Below, in pieces: positions 9,701 through 18,788 of a stretch of 64,000 bases of DNA. The stretch covers positions 1,033,360-1,097,359 of the forward strand of contig JAMLJH010000001.1 of NCBI GenBank assembly GCA_023953615.1. Reading direction: 5' to 3'. Position 1 is the stretch's first letter; every line of letters begins with the position of its first letter. The position numbers were made by a program, and so were the translations under genes. Under the pieces are notes generated by a model. The model was not told where the DNA came from, ran no database searches, and saw only the letters and a program-made list of their open reading frames with translations. This DNA comes from Verrucomicrobiia bacterium (GTDB lineage: Bacteria; Verrucomicrobiota; Verrucomicrobiia; Limisphaerales; JADLHS01).

Positions 9701-10621
9701 TTATTTCACCAGGATCAAGCTCAACACTCCGGCGACCGCCACGAAGCTGCCCCATAACGAGCGCGCGGTGGGACGTTCGTTTTCAAAAATGCGCGACAGT
9801 GGAATCACCGCCAACGGCGTCAACGCAATGATGGCCAACACAATGCCCGTCGGGGTGGTGCTCAACGCCCATTGCATGCAACTGACTCCCAGCGTCGGAC
9901 CAGCCAGCGCATTGCCCGCCACCCACCACCCGGGATGTAGCGAGTCGGAAGCTGTCGCCTCGCCGCCGGCGTCGTTCAAAATGATCCGGTGCGGTTGACG
10001 TTCCTGCCAGCGGATGAACGCGAGAAAAACCGCTCCCACCAACAAACCGCCGAGGATGCGCTGAAAGGCGGCGTTGATGCCGTCAATGCTCTGGTGCGCG
10101 TCACTGACGGCCATGAAGGCGCGGCGGCTGAACACTGCACCCAGCGCGCCGCCCAAAGCGGAAAGCACCCCGTAGATCGAACCCAGCCGCCATTCGCGTG
10201 GATCGCGTTTTTCCGTTTCCCGCGGGGCCAGCGCCAACGCCACGCCGGCCATGATGACGGCGATGGAGAGTATTTGCAGCCATGAGAGCCGGGTGCCCAA
10301 CCAGCAGCGTTCAATGATGATCCCAAACGGCGCGGCCAAACATTGCGTGAATAACATGGTCAATCGGGAACCAAGACGCGGTAGCGCTTGATACAGCGCG
10401 ACGTCGCCAACGCCGAATCCCATTACGCCACTGATGAAGAAATAAGTAAATCCGCCGCCACCCAGACCAATCCCGGCGAGAAATGACCAGGCGCCCAGCA
10501 TTGCCGTCGCCATGACCAATCGCCAGAAGTTGGCGCTGGCCCCGCCGAGGAGCCGCGAGGCGCGATGTCCGCAAATGGTTGAGCCCGCAAACAACAGGCA
10601 GGCGCCGATGGAGGCAATCAT
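9701..10621 (-). CDS. EamA/DMT-family membrane transporter
   Basis: A 306-residue inner-membrane protein with about ten hydrophobic segments in two similar halves, the layout of EamA drug/metabolite exporters. The first half contains FISGVMGFGVGDVALYQALP and the second half ends with IALTPLAVIPLSRIFENE, both typical of this family. The frame is open far upstream, but ATG 10621 overlaps the end of the glycosylase gene by 4 bp and starts directly with the first membrane helix. It is the last gene of a four-gene overlapping operon. The substrate is unknown; metabolites or amino acids are typical. Confidence 0.85.
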   Translation of the reverse strand: MIASIGACLLFAGSTICGHRASRLLGGASANFWRLVMATAMLGAWSFLAGIGLGGGGFTYFFISGVMGFGVGDVALYQALPRLGSRLTMLFTQCLAAPFGIIIERCWLGTRLSWLQILSIAVIMAGVALALAPRETEKRDPREWRLGSIYGVLSALGGALGAVFSRRAFMAVSDAHQSIDGINAAFQRILGGLLVGAVFLAFIRWQERQPHRIILNDAGGEATASDSLHPGWWVAGNALAGPTLGVSCMQWALSTTPTGIVLAIIALTPLAVIPLSRIFENERPTARSLWGSFVAVAGVLSLILVK

Positions 10622-11253
10622 ATTTTCGGCAGCCGATGTTCCCGGGCCAAATCCACCGCGCGCCACAAATACCAGGCGGCGACGGAACGATAAGGTCGCC
10701 AACGCTCGCCAAAAGCCAGCAGTTCCTTGGGCGTGGGCAACTCTTTCCCGCCATAGACCAGGGCGAATCCGCTGCGCACACCATAATCCGTCGCCGGTAA
10801 CACATCCGGTCGGCCCAGCGTGAACATCAAGAGCATCTCCACGGTCCACGGCCCGACGCCGCGAATCGTGGTCAAGCGCGCGATAATCTCGGCGTCCGAA
10901 AGCCGGGCGATTTGGCGGCGATTCGGCACGACCCCGGCCACCGTCTGCGCGGCGACATCCTTGATGGCGAGCGTCTTGGCGCGCGACAAACCGGCGCGAC
11001 GCAGGCTCGCTTCCGGGAGAGCGACAATCACTTCGGGCTTGGGCAGTTTCCCGTTGGGGAACAAGGCCAGAAATCGTTGGAAGATGGCGGCGGCAGCCGT
11101 GCCGTTGAGTTGTTGATAAACGACGGAACGCACCAGAGCCTGCCAGGGTTGCACTCCGGGTTGCGGCGCCAAGGCGCACGGTTCCGCGCGCCGGATGATG
11201 GCGGCCAGCGCGCGATCCCGACGGCGCAAATGTTGACAGGCCGTTGCGTTCAT
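10618..11253 (-). CDS. DNA-3-methyladenine glycosylase II (AlkA/MAG family)
   Basis: A 211-residue base-excision repair enzyme that removes alkylated purines. The helix-hairpin-helix appears as TIRGVGPWTVEMLLMFTLGR (about residues 129-148), followed by PDVLPATDYGVR, which supplies the catalytic aspartate (Asp156). It lacks the N-terminal AlkA domain and so resembles the compact yeast MAG1/bacterial form. ATG 11253 overlaps the preceding gene by 4 bp; the frame remains open further upstream but without family sequence. Its place in an operon with signal peptidase is not functionally obvious. Confidence 0.88.
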   Translation of the reverse strand: MNATACQHLRRRDRALAAIIRRAEPCALAPQPGVQPWQALVRSVVYQQLNGTAAAAIFQRFLALFPNGKLPKPEVIVALPEASLRRAGLSRAKTLAIKDVAAQTVAGVVPNRRQIARLSDAEIIARLTTIRGVGPWTVEMLLMFTLGRPDVLPATDYGVRSGFALVYGGKELPTPKELLAFGERWRPYRSVAAWYLWRAVDLAREHRLPKI

Positions 11254-11783
11254 CGCGTCGCCAGAAAAAACCGGTCGGGAGCGCGATTCAGCACCCGCAC
11301 CGTGGCCACGCTGGTGATCAACCATTCGCCTTCGATCTTAGCCATGCCCAATTTCAGTTCCTGCACAAAGAGATGCCGTTCGCCGGTGCTTTCCGCGTTG
11401 ACCGTCACTTCCACAGTGGCGTGTTCGCGATCGGTCGCCAGCGTGATGACCGGATCGTAAAAGCGCACCTTGAAAGCGCGGACGCCGGGCAACGAACGCA
11501 AGCGCACCATCAACTCGGTCAGGTCCTGGCGCGTCACTTCTTCATTCAGAAGATCACGCGGCTCAAGAAGCAAATGCACCTGCGGCGCGAAAAAGCCGCC
11601 GAATTTTTGCGCCGCCAAACCACGCGCCAAAATGCTTTCCCGGCTTTCAAACGAAGCGGCCACGCCCAGGTGCGTCAGTTGCCGGCGAATGGCCGTTTCG
11701 GGTGAAGGATTAAAGTATCGCCACAGCCACACCGCCGTGACGAGCAACAAGACACCGACAACGATCCGCAGACTGGACTTCAT
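11250..11783 (-). CDS. Membrane-anchored protein of unknown function
   Basis: A 177-residue protein that I do not recognise. One hydrophobic helix at residues 5-23 is followed by a soluble domain of about 150 residues that would face the periplasm. Alternating strands in the second half ([20 protein letters not shown], then [16 protein letters not shown]) resemble NTF2/SnoaL-like folds, but this is only a structural impression. It overlaps lepB upstream and the glycosylase downstream by 4 bp each, so it belongs to this operon. Confidence 0.65.
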   Translation of the reverse strand: MKSSLRIVVGVLLLVTAVWLWRYFNPSPETAIRRQLTHLGVAASFESRESILARGLAAQKFGGFFAPQVHLLLEPRDLLNEEVTRQDLTELMVRLRSLPGVRAFKVRFYDPVITLATDREHATVEVTVNAESTGERHLFVQELKLGMAKIEGEWLITSVATVRVLNRAPDRFFLATR

Positions 11784-12316
11784 AACAGCACGCGCCCCAC
11801 GATCCGTTCGCGCCGCGCCGCCCCTTTCTCATGCAACTCGTAGGGCATCGAGCGATTATCACCCACCACGTAATACTCGTCCGGACCCAATTGATAATGT
11901 TGCGGTCGCGCCGTCCAATGGCTCTCGTATTTCAGATAAGGTTCGGACAAAGGCTGACCGTTGATCAACAGTTGGCCGTCCACAAATTCCACCGTTTCGC
12001 CCGGCAGGCCCACGACGCGTTTCAACAGCATGATGCTATGGCCGCTGTAACGCACTCCCACCACATCGCCACGGTGCGGCTGGCTGCGCCAGTACGCGAG
12101 GCGGTTGATGAAATTGATTGAACCAGACCGGTATGTCGGCGCCATGCTGGGGCCTTCCACCCGGATGGGTAACAGCATGAACTTGAATACCACCCACGCC
12201 AGCACCGCCACCCCGACGGCACGCACGAGCGTCATTCGTGGATTGCGCCCGATCAAGGCTGTGCGCACCCATGAATGTTGACTTGGTTGATTCGATTGCT
12301 CCGGTGTATCTTCCAT
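11780..12316 (-). CDS. lepB: Signal peptidase I
   Basis: A 178-residue inner-membrane protease that removes signal peptides from exported proteins. One membrane helix (about residues 29-48) precedes the catalytic serine in [10 protein letters not shown] (Ser57). The general-base lysine is in [11 protein letters not shown] (Lys99), and the conserved GDNR box is near residue 153. It is shorter than E. coli LepB and has a single anchor, like many Gram-positive and Planctomycetes-Verrucomicrobia enzymes. An alternative ATG at MTLVRAVG would shorten the N-terminus by 27 residues. It is the first gene of a four-gene overlapping operon and is divergent from the kinase gene. Confidence 0.92.
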   Translation of the reverse strand: MEDTPEQSNQPSQHSWVRTALIGRNPRMTLVRAVGVAVLAWVVFKFMLLPIRVEGPSMAPTYRSGSINFINRLAYWRSQPHRGDVVGVRYSGHSIMLLKRVVGLPGETVEFVDGQLLINGQPLSEPYLKYESHWTARPQHYQLGPDEYYVVGDNRSMPYELHEKGAARRERIVGRVLL

Positions 12317-12494
12317 GCAGAACCGACCGAAACGGCCATTCCCGAGCCGCCAGTTTCAATGCGGGTGCCGACGGGCGCAAGCGCAGATTGACGTCAACGC
12401 CACAAAGCGTTACAAGCAAAGGCGACGACATTCCGCCCGCGGCGCGAAGGTTGGAATCACTGGCGGGATGCGGCGGGCATGATAAATTCATAAT

Positions 12495-13499
12495 ATGAGT
12501 ATGACGGAAAAACCCCTGCGCATGGTCACCTGCGGCTGGTGCGAGACCAAGGTTTTCATTCCGGGCGACCTGGCGCCGCTGGCCACCGTGCCCTGTTCCA
12601 AGTGCGGTCACCCGATCATGATGCCCAAGATTCTGCGCCAGTTCGAATTGCGCAACATCATTGCGGCGGGCGGTTACGGAACCGTTTATCGCGCTTTTGA
12701 CACCATCCTCGAACGACTCGTCGCGGTGAAGTTGATCAAGAAGGAAAAAATGGAGGACCCGGAGGCGATGGGCAGCTTCCTCCGTGAAGCGCGCGCCTGC
12801 GCCCGGTTGAATCACACCAACATCATCCACATCTACAACTTCGATGATTTCGAGGGGCAGGCGTACCTGGTCATGGAACTGGCCGATCACGGCAGTCTGG
12901 ATGGCCGCATCGAGAAGCAAACCCGCGTCGCGGAATTGCACGTGCTGGACATTGGCGTCGCCATCGCCTCGGCGCTGGACCTGGCGCTGAAGCACAACCT
13001 GCTGCATCGCGACATCAAGCCGGGCAACATTTTGTTCGATAGCGACAATGTGCCGAAGCTGGTGGATTTCGGGTTGGCGCGCAGCGTCGAGGCGGAGCCG
13101 GAGATTGGCTCGGTGACCGACGGCACGCCGTATTACGTCGCCCCCGAAAAAATCAAACGCGAGAAGGAAACGTTCCTTTCGGACATGTACAGCCTGGGCT
13201 GCACGCTGTATCAAGCGCTGACCGGACATCCGCCTTTTGACGCGCCCACGGTGGAGGAATTGGTCGCTGCGCACGTGCATACGCCGCTGACGCCGCCCAA
13301 TTTGGTCGTGCCCGAAATCACGCAAACCACCAGCGACATCCTGGTGAAAGTGCTTTCGAAAAATCCCGCGGATCGTTACCTGAGCTACGACGAATTCCGC
13401 ATGGCCATGGAAGCGTCACGCAGCTTGTTGCTCGTCCAACAATACACGCAATCTGATCAACCCAAGCCCAAAACCAAAACCAGTTGGTGGCGGCGGTAA
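12495..13499 (+). CDS. Serine/threonine protein kinase with N-terminal zinc ribbon
   Basis: A 334-residue Hanks-type kinase. Residues 10-40 form a small zinc ribbon (Cys13, Cys16, Cys34, Cys37). The kinase domain (about 50-310) has the glycine loop IAAGGYGTVYRA, VAVKLIKK with Lys79, HRDIKPGNIL, DFGLA at 191-195 and APEKIK. It has no membrane helix and no extracellular PASTA or WD repeats, so it is probably cytoplasmic, unlike PknB. The C-terminus is a short basic tail. The zinc ribbon plus kinase arrangement is frequent in Planctomycetes and Verrucomicrobia. Targets are unknown. Confidence 0.9.
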   Translation: MSMTEKPLRMVTCGWCETKVFIPGDLAPLATVPCSKCGHPIMMPKILRQFELRNIIAAGGYGTVYRAFDTILERLVAVKLIKKEKMEDPEAMGSFLREARACARLNHTNIIHIYNFDDFEGQAYLVMELADHGSLDGRIEKQTRVAELHVLDIGVAIASALDLALKHNLLHRDIKPGNILFDSDNVPKLVDFGLARSVEAEPEIGSVTDGTPYYVAPEKIKREKETFLSDMYSLGCTLYQALTGHPPFDAPTVEELVAAHVHTPLTPPNLVVPEITQTTSDILVKVLSKNPADRYLSYDEFRMAMEASRSLLLVQQYTQSDQPKPKTKTSWWRR

Positions 13500-13541
13500 A
13501 CGACCCAGGCCGATAGGGAAAACGATTCTCACGACCTCAAG

Positions 13542-14990
13542 ATGCGCTCCATAGTTCCACCATCGAACCATTCACATCCGCAAACCACACGGCGGTCCGG
13601 CGGATGGCTCCGTTGGCTGGCGCTCCTGCTGATGAGTTGGTCGGTGATGGGCGCGAGCGGCGAATTTGCCGCAGCGCCAGCCAACTCAGAGCGTTTGTTG
13701 GTGATTGCGCCCGACGCGTTTGAACCGGCGCTCCAGGAATTTATCGCGCACAAACAGCGCTTGCGTCCAACCGAATTCCAATCGCTGGAGATGATTCTCA
13801 AAACTTCCGAAGGTGTGGATGATCCTGAAAAACTGAAACGATTTCTCTATCAGCAATGGCGGCAATCCGGACTGGGCTACGTGTTGCTCGTCGGGGACGT
13901 GGATGTATTGCCGGTGCGTTACATGACGTTGGACCGCATCACGCCGGCGGCCTTCGACTACGCCTTTTATCCGAGCGATTTGTATTACGCGGACCTGGCC
14001 AAGCGCGACGGCGGTTTTGAAAACTGGAACGCGCGCACGGAGGGCTTTCACGCGGGTTACTTCGGCGAGGTTCGGGGCGAAAAGAACAAAGCGGATCCGA
14101 TCAATTACGACGAAGTGGATTATCTGCCAGAAATCGCCGTGGGGCGCTGGCCGGTCAGCACCGCGGCGGAGGTACGCACCGTGGCCGCCAAGACCGTCGC
14201 CTACGAAACCCAGCAACTGACCCGCTCAACCGCGCGGCAGTTGCGCGCCGGTTTTATTGCCGTGGGCGGCTGGATTGACAGTCGCGGCGCGATGGACGAT
14301 TGGGCGGCGCAACTCGCGCAACCGTGGCAGGTGGAGAAGCGCTATTATTCCGACGCCCACCGAAAAATTCCCTCCGCTCCGCCCGATCACGAGCAGGTGC
14401 GTAATCTGTTGAACGACGGCGTGGACCTGCTGGTGCATACCGGTCACGGTCAGCCCAGCGAATGGGAGCAATGCTTCAGCGTCCGCGACCTGAAAGCCAT
14501 CACCAACGCCACCCGATTGCCGGTCATCATTTCGGCTGGTTGCAGCACCGCCTATTTTGCGCCCCTGCCGCCCTACGAACCTTATGTGGACGTGGATGGT
14601 CATCAACACGCCGGTTCGGACCACAAGGAAGTGTTCTCCGCACCGCCACCGCCGCCCGCGCCGTATCAGCGCGGTAAATACAATCCGACCGGCCTCGGCG
14701 AACAGGTGTTGAAGGGCAGCGCCAATGGCAGCGTTGCCTACATCGGTTGCAACACCGGCAGCCAGCCTTGCGGCTTGACGCTGGTCGAAGGTTTCGTCGC
14801 GGCCTGGTCGCGCACCCAGCAACCGCACCTGGGCGATTGCTGGTCCGACGCCATCCGGCATTACTTCAAAAAAGAGCGGCTCGCAAAACTGGAGCCGAGC
14901 GACGGTTGGTATCCGCCGAGCATTTTTTTTCAAGGCATGAAATTCATGCTCTTCGGCGATCCCAGCCTCACGCTGCCCAACGGCGAGTGA
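13542..14990 (+). CDS. Secreted peptidase C25 (gingipain-type) domain protein
   Basis: A 482-residue protein with an N-terminal hydrophobic segment (about residues 21-38) that looks like a signal peptide, followed by a single caspase-like C25 domain. GYVLLVGDVDVLPVRY and EIAVGRWPVST are typical of gingipain-family folds. The catalytic dyad is visible: His302 in VHTGHG and Cys334 in SAGCSTAYF. The conserved LFGDPSLTL motif lies near the C-terminus. It lacks the propeptide, adhesin repeats and type IX secretion tail of true gingipains. A secreted or periplasmic cysteine protease is likely; specificity is unknown. It follows the kinase gene by 42 bp. Confidence 0.85.
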   Translation: MRSIVPPSNHSHPQTTRRSGGWLRWLALLLMSWSVMGASGEFAAAPANSERLLVIAPDAFEPALQEFIAHKQRLRPTEFQSLEMILKTSEGVDDPEKLKRFLYQQWRQSGLGYVLLVGDVDVLPVRYMTLDRITPAAFDYAFYPSDLYYADLAKRDGGFENWNARTEGFHAGYFGEVRGEKNKADPINYDEVDYLPEIAVGRWPVSTAAEVRTVAAKTVAYETQQLTRSTARQLRAGFIAVGGWIDSRGAMDDWAAQLAQPWQVEKRYYSDAHRKIPSAPPDHEQVRNLLNDGVDLLVHTGHGQPSEWEQCFSVRDLKAITNATRLPVIISAGCSTAYFAPLPPYEPYVDVDGHQHAGSDHKEVFSAPPPPPAPYQRGKYNPTGLGEQVLKGSANGSVAYIGCNTGSQPCGLTLVEGFVAAWSRTQQPHLGDCWSDAIRHYFKKERLAKLEPSDGWYPPSIFFQGMKFMLFGDPSLTLPNGE

Positions 14991-15153
14991 TCAAATCTTC
15001 CCGGCTTGATCGGAGAGGCGGGGGCATCAAACACGATCTTGCGCGAGCCCGGATTCTCGCCGACGAATTATCTTTGGGAAAATCGCACGACGCCACATCA
15101 CGTTACACCACAATCCGCTTGCAAACTCCGACATCCAACTCCCATTTTGACGG

Positions 15154-15618
15154 GTGCAATTAATTTCACGCACAACCGAATACGCCTTGCGCGCCATCAT
15201 CTGGCTGCTCCAGGAACCGTCCCGTTCACAGACAGCCCGCCAGATTGCGCGCGGCACGCGAACGCCTCCGGATTACACTTCAAAAGTGCTGCAATTATTG
15301 ACCAAAGCCGGGCTGGTGCGCAGTCAACGCGGATTGGGTGGCGGGTTTCGATTCGCCAGCGATCCTACGAAAGTGACCGTCTTGGAAGTCATCAATGCGG
15401 TGGACCCGTTGGAGCGCATCCACGCGTGCCCGCTGGGATTGAAAGAACACGCCACCAAGCTCTGTCCGTTGCATTGCGGCATGAATGACGTGGCGGCGCA
15501 AATGGAAGCGACTTTCGCGCGATCCAGATTGGTGGACCTGCTGAACACGAATTCAACCTCGGTGCCGCTCGGCATCAAGTTGAAAACAACCAAGCGGACC
15601 GCGCCCCGCACCCGCTGA
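15154..15618 (+). CDS. Rrf2-family regulator, NsrR-like
   Basis: A 154-residue winged-helix regulator beginning at GTG 15154 (sequence QLISRTTEYALRAII). The recognition region contains PPDYTSKVLQLLTKAGLV and RGLGGGF, standard for Rrf2 proteins such as IscR and NsrR. Three cysteines, Cys92, Cys104 and Cys108, could hold an iron-sulfur cluster, but their spacing (C-x11-C-x3-C) differs from the usual NsrR/IscR C-x5-C-x5/7-C. It lies 78 bp upstream of an NnrS gene, which supports a role in nitric-oxide sensing. A C-terminal Lys/Arg/Thr-rich tail is unremarkable. Confidence 0.88.
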   Translation: MQLISRTTEYALRAIIWLLQEPSRSQTARQIARGTRTPPDYTSKVLQLLTKAGLVRSQRGLGGGFRFASDPTKVTVLEVINAVDPLERIHACPLGLKEHATKLCPLHCGMNDVAAQMEATFARSRLVDLLNTNSTSVPLGIKLKTTKRTAPRTR

Positions 15619-15696
15619 ACAAATCATCATGGCCCCGGATGCGCATCGGAAGCGATTGGAGATTATGGGGATTTTATTGCCAACCTCGCGAGCCTT

Positions 15697-17055
15697 ATGA
15701 ACCCGGACCGGCTTTGGCTGCGCTTCGTGCGTCTGGCGTTGGTTTGCGCGCTCGTGCCAGGATTTGGTCTGGCGGCGTGGATGACCGGTGCGTGGTGGTT
15801 CGGCACTCCGCGAGGGTTATGGTATCTGGCCAGCATTCAAACACACTCCGTCGCTTTGATGATGGGTTGGGGCGGCGCCACCATCCTCGGTGTGGCGCTG
15901 CACTTTCTGCCTCGTCTCCGAGCCGTCAAATTGTTCCAGCCCAAGTGGGCGGCAGTCCTGTTCTGGTGGCTGGCACTGGGACTCGGGCTGCGAATAATCG
16001 GTCAGTTGCTTCTCGCCAGTCTTGATCCAGAGGGACACAACAACGGAGTCCACTGGTTGAACGCGGTCGTCGCCGGCGGCGTGAGCTTGCAAACCATCGG
16101 GATCGTTGGGCTGCTGATCATTCTCGTCATCACCTTTCGTTCCGGAAAACCGCTCAAACAAAATGAAGGCTTCCGACAAATCCTGCCGTTGTTGGCAGTC
16201 GCCGGAGTCGCGTTGATCCTGGCGCAGTTGGCTTGGTGTATGGGCACGGCGCAGAGCCTGGCCGCCGGCTCGAACCTTGCGGTGCTGCCATCCGAGCCTT
16301 CCTGGTTCGCCGCCGATTTGATGTTGTTCGGATTCATTGCGGCAATTTCCATCGGCATGTCAGCACGCCTGTTCCCGCTCACTTTCCGGATCAAGCTGGC
16401 CAGCGTCCGCGGTTTGCTGATCGCCGCCGGATTACTGGCTCTCGGACTGATTTTAACCCTGCTGGAAGCGGTGCGTCCCGCACCATCGGCAGCGACGATT
16501 GCTTTGGCCGGTTGGATTGCCATCTGCCAGGCCGGGGGACTGGGATGCGGAATTTTCTCAGTGCGGATTTTTCATCGGCGCAAACCCACTTCCAATCCTG
16601 CGGCGCCGTATCGCGTTTGGGAGGATCCAGCGGCCGTTGGCGTCGTTTGCGCGTATGCCTGGGGCGCGGTGGCCGCTCTGTTTCTCCTCCTCATCGCGCT
16701 CCAACAATTCGGCGTGGCCATACCGCCAGCGCTGGCACAAAAAAATCTGCCGCGCCATGCGCTCGGAGCAGGCTTCATGACTTTGCTGATTATTTCCGTC
16801 GGCTGGAAGATGTTGCCGGGCTTTGGCGGGGGACGACCTCAAGGGCGCCGACTGATCTGGAGTGCGATTCTGCTGGGCAATCTGACCGCGTTATTCCGAA
16901 TCGCCCCCGCCTTGCTCCCTGCGGAAACGGTGATTGCCACAAACTGGACGGACCGATTATTCCCGTTGGCCGGATTGTCTGGTTTGCTGACCATTGCCGC
17001 TTTTGCGTTGGCGTTGCGCCTGAGCCTGCGGCGCACCAAGCTGGTTGATCATTGA
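15697..17055 (+). CDS. nnrS: NnrS-like haem-copper membrane protein
   Basis: A 452-residue integral membrane protein with about twelve hydrophobic segments. The first helices carry IQTHSVALMMGWGGATILGV and LHFLPRLRAVKL, matching the histidine-rich start of NnrS proteins, which protect against nitric-oxide stress and are usually co-regulated with nitrite and nitric-oxide reductases. A second histidine-containing region (KNLPRHALGAGFMTLLI) is also typical. It lies directly after the Rrf2 regulator on the same strand and converges with a second NnrS-like operon. The family is divergent, so an unusual subunit-I-like membrane protein is the alternative. Confidence 0.78.
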   Translation: MNPDRLWLRFVRLALVCALVPGFGLAAWMTGAWWFGTPRGLWYLASIQTHSVALMMGWGGATILGVALHFLPRLRAVKLFQPKWAAVLFWWLALGLGLRIIGQLLLASLDPEGHNNGVHWLNAVVAGGVSLQTIGIVGLLIILVITFRSGKPLKQNEGFRQILPLLAVAGVALILAQLAWCMGTAQSLAAGSNLAVLPSEPSWFAADLMLFGFIAAISIGMSARLFPLTFRIKLASVRGLLIAAGLLALGLILTLLEAVRPAPSAATIALAGWIAICQAGGLGCGIFSVRIFHRRKPTSNPAAPYRVWEDPAAVGVVCAYAWGAVAALFLLLIALQQFGVAIPPALAQKNLPRHALGAGFMTLLIISVGWKMLPGFGGGRPQGRRLIWSAILLGNLTALFRIAPALLPAETVIATNWTDRLFPLAGLSGLLTIAAFALALRLSLRRTKLVDH

Positions 17056-17106
17056 CGAACCGGCGCAGGGTCCACATGCCGCGACCATCCAGCAGCGGCG
17101 CTTGGG

Positions 17107-17412
17107 TTACATTCCCAACTGACGTTTGCCGTCTTCGCTGAGCATCTCCGGCGTCCAATGCGGATCAAACGTCATGGTCACTTCGACGTTCTTGGCGTCG
17201 GGCAGCGCGTTCAGCGCGGTCTTGACGCCTTCGTAAATCCATTCGCCGGACGGGCAGTTCTCCGTGGTGAGCGTCATCGTCACGGCAATGTCGCCGTTCT
17301 GGTTTTCCACGTTATAGATCAGCCCCATGTCCACGATGTTCAAGCCAAACTCGGGATCAGGAATGGTTTTCAATGCGTCCCACACGGCGGCGGTTTCAGG
17401 GGTTACATTCAT
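17107..17412 (-). CDS. MIP18/PaaD-SufT family protein (DUF59)
   Basis: A 101-residue protein with the family core IPDPEFGLNIVDMGLIYNV followed by TLTTENCPSGEWI; the cysteine is the conserved one proposed to help iron-sulfur cluster assembly or metal handling. Length is typical of stand-alone MIP18 proteins. Its start overlaps the upstream NnrS-like gene by 4 bp, making it the last gene of the DUF2249-NnrS operon. In this setting it may help to repair or mature iron-sulfur or haem-copper centres damaged by nitric oxide; this is inference. Confidence 0.87.
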   Translation of the reverse strand: MNVTPETAAVWDALKTIPDPEFGLNIVDMGLIYNVENQNGDIAVTMTLTTENCPSGEWIYEGVKTALNALPDAKNVEVTMTFDPHWTPEMLSEDGKRQLGM

Positions 17413-18788
17413 TTTGTTTGCGATACGGTTAGTTTCGGTTTAAGCGCGGGTGCGGGCGACGGCGCCGGCGCGGGAAACCAGAGATGCTTCATCACGCCCA
17501 ACATGTCCACAAGAAACAGAATCACGCCAGCGGCAAACAGCCACGCGCCCAAATGCAGCCACAAGTTGTGCTGCGACCAGGCGCCGGCGAGCATTGGCAG
17601 CACCGCAAATTGTTGCAGCCCCAAGCCCCATTGCTCAAGACGCGGTCGCGTCAGGGAATGGGCGGGCGGCGTCGGGCGACGTCCCACTTGCGGACCGTAA
17701 ACGCGCATCCACGTCAGGAACGGCACCACCTTGCACATCATTCCGGCGATGCACGGCATCAGGCCGCCCAGAATGCCGAGGAGCGCGTAGATCATGGGAT
17801 TGAATCCGCCGACAGCCGTGCTGCGCGTCGAATCGGGAAGCGTCAAAATGATTCCCGCCAGAGCCGCAGCGTAAATGCCGATGCCACCGCGAAGAAACAC
17901 CGCAATGCCCGGATCCAACTTGCGCTTCTTGCGGGTGGCGAGGGATTGTTTCATGCCGTAGCCCGAGAAGACCAGACCGATGGTTACCGCGACCGCACCG
18001 AGGTAGGTCCACAACGCCCATTGCCAGATCAACGCCGGCACCAAGGTGACCAGGCCCAATTGCGAAAACCACAGCCCCGCTTTGGCGGGACCCCAATCGC
18101 GCACTTCCCCCATGGTGAACATGGGAATCAATTGAAACGCCACGCCTTGCAGCAGGGTGAGGAAGAAACCGACCAGGCCCAGATGCGCGTGCATCCGCAA
18201 CAACGACAGCGGCGCAATCGGCACCCAAACGAACAGGCGGTTCAAAGCGAGAAACAACCCAACGAGAACGGCAAGACACAACCAGCCCGCCGCGAGAATA
18301 ATCGCCCACGCCACAACGTCGCGCCGCGTCGAGCGGCCGACGGTGATCCAGGTGTTCAAGGTGAACAACATGACGCCCAAAATGACGGCGCAGGCGAAGG
18401 TGGCCACCCATTTCAATTGGTAACTCTGGAAGAAGAACACCATGCCGGGCACGCCAATCGCGTGCAGCCAGAAATGCCACCACCCCAGATTTTCCTTCCA
18501 CAACGTGGTGGTCAACGCCACCGGCACGAGTTGATACACCGCGCCACACGCCACAGTGACGAAGAAGCCCAGCATCCAACTGTGCGTCAGCGCGATCACC
18601 GGCGGCGCACCGTGTGGCATGCCCAACAATCCGGGATGCACCACCAGCAACGCGGTCGCCACCAGCAACCAGACCAGCGCCAGCCCCATGAACGCGAGCG
18701 GTAACCGGCCCTGCGCGGCCAGCCAGCTTTGTTTGCTGGCCGGTCGCGGCGCGGCGGCTTTGGGGGGTTGGGAGCTTGGTTCAGGCAC
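17409..18788 (-). CDS. Second NnrS-like / haem-copper subunit-I-like membrane protein
   Basis: A 459-residue polytopic protein with about twelve hydrophobic segments. Conserved histidines sit in membrane helices: LTHSWMLGFF, HFWLHAIG and RMHAHLGLVGFFLTLLQG, followed by AFQLIPMF. This pattern resembles both NnrS and subunit I of haem-copper oxidases. It lacks the NorB H-x3-E signature, so it is unlikely to be a second reductase. It overlaps the DUF2249 gene by 8 bp and the MIP18 gene by 4 bp, forming a tight operon. It is clearly different in sequence from the other NnrS at 15697-17055, so the two are not a recent duplication. Confidence 0.78.
   Translation of the reverse strand: MPEPSSQPPKAAAPRPASKQSWLAAQGRLPLAFMGLALVWLLVATALLVVHPGLLGMPHGAPPVIALTHSWMLGFFVTVACGAVYQLVPVALTTTLWKENLGWWHFWLHAIGVPGMVFFFQSYQLKWVATFACAVILGVMLFTLNTWITVGRSTRRDVVAWAIILAAGWLCLAVLVGLFLALNRLFVWVPIAPLSLLRMHAHLGLVGFFLTLLQGVAFQLIPMFTMGEVRDWGPAKAGLWFSQLGLVTLVPALIWQWALWTYLGAVAVTIGLVFSGYGMKQSLATRKKRKLDPGIAVFLRGGIGIYAAALAGIILTLPDSTRSTAVGGFNPMIYALLGILGGLMPCIAGMMCKVVPFLTWMRVYGPQVGRRPTPPAHSLTRPRLEQWGLGLQQFAVLPMLAGAWSQHNLWLHLGAWLFAAGVILFLVDMLGVMKHLWFPAPAPSPAPALKPKLTVSQTK

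Noticed and set aside
12036..13325. 429-codon minus-strand open frame
   Set aside because: Antisense shadow of the Ser/Thr kinase gene and out of frame with lepB.
17484..18704. 406-codon plus-strand open frame
   Set aside because: Antisense shadow of the second NnrS-like gene; composition rich in Gln, His and Arg typical of shadows.
17409..18788. Second nitric oxide reductase or cytochrome oxidase subunit I
   Set aside because: It lacks the H-x3-E and HH metal-site motifs of NorB and the six-histidine set of oxidases; NnrS-like fits better.
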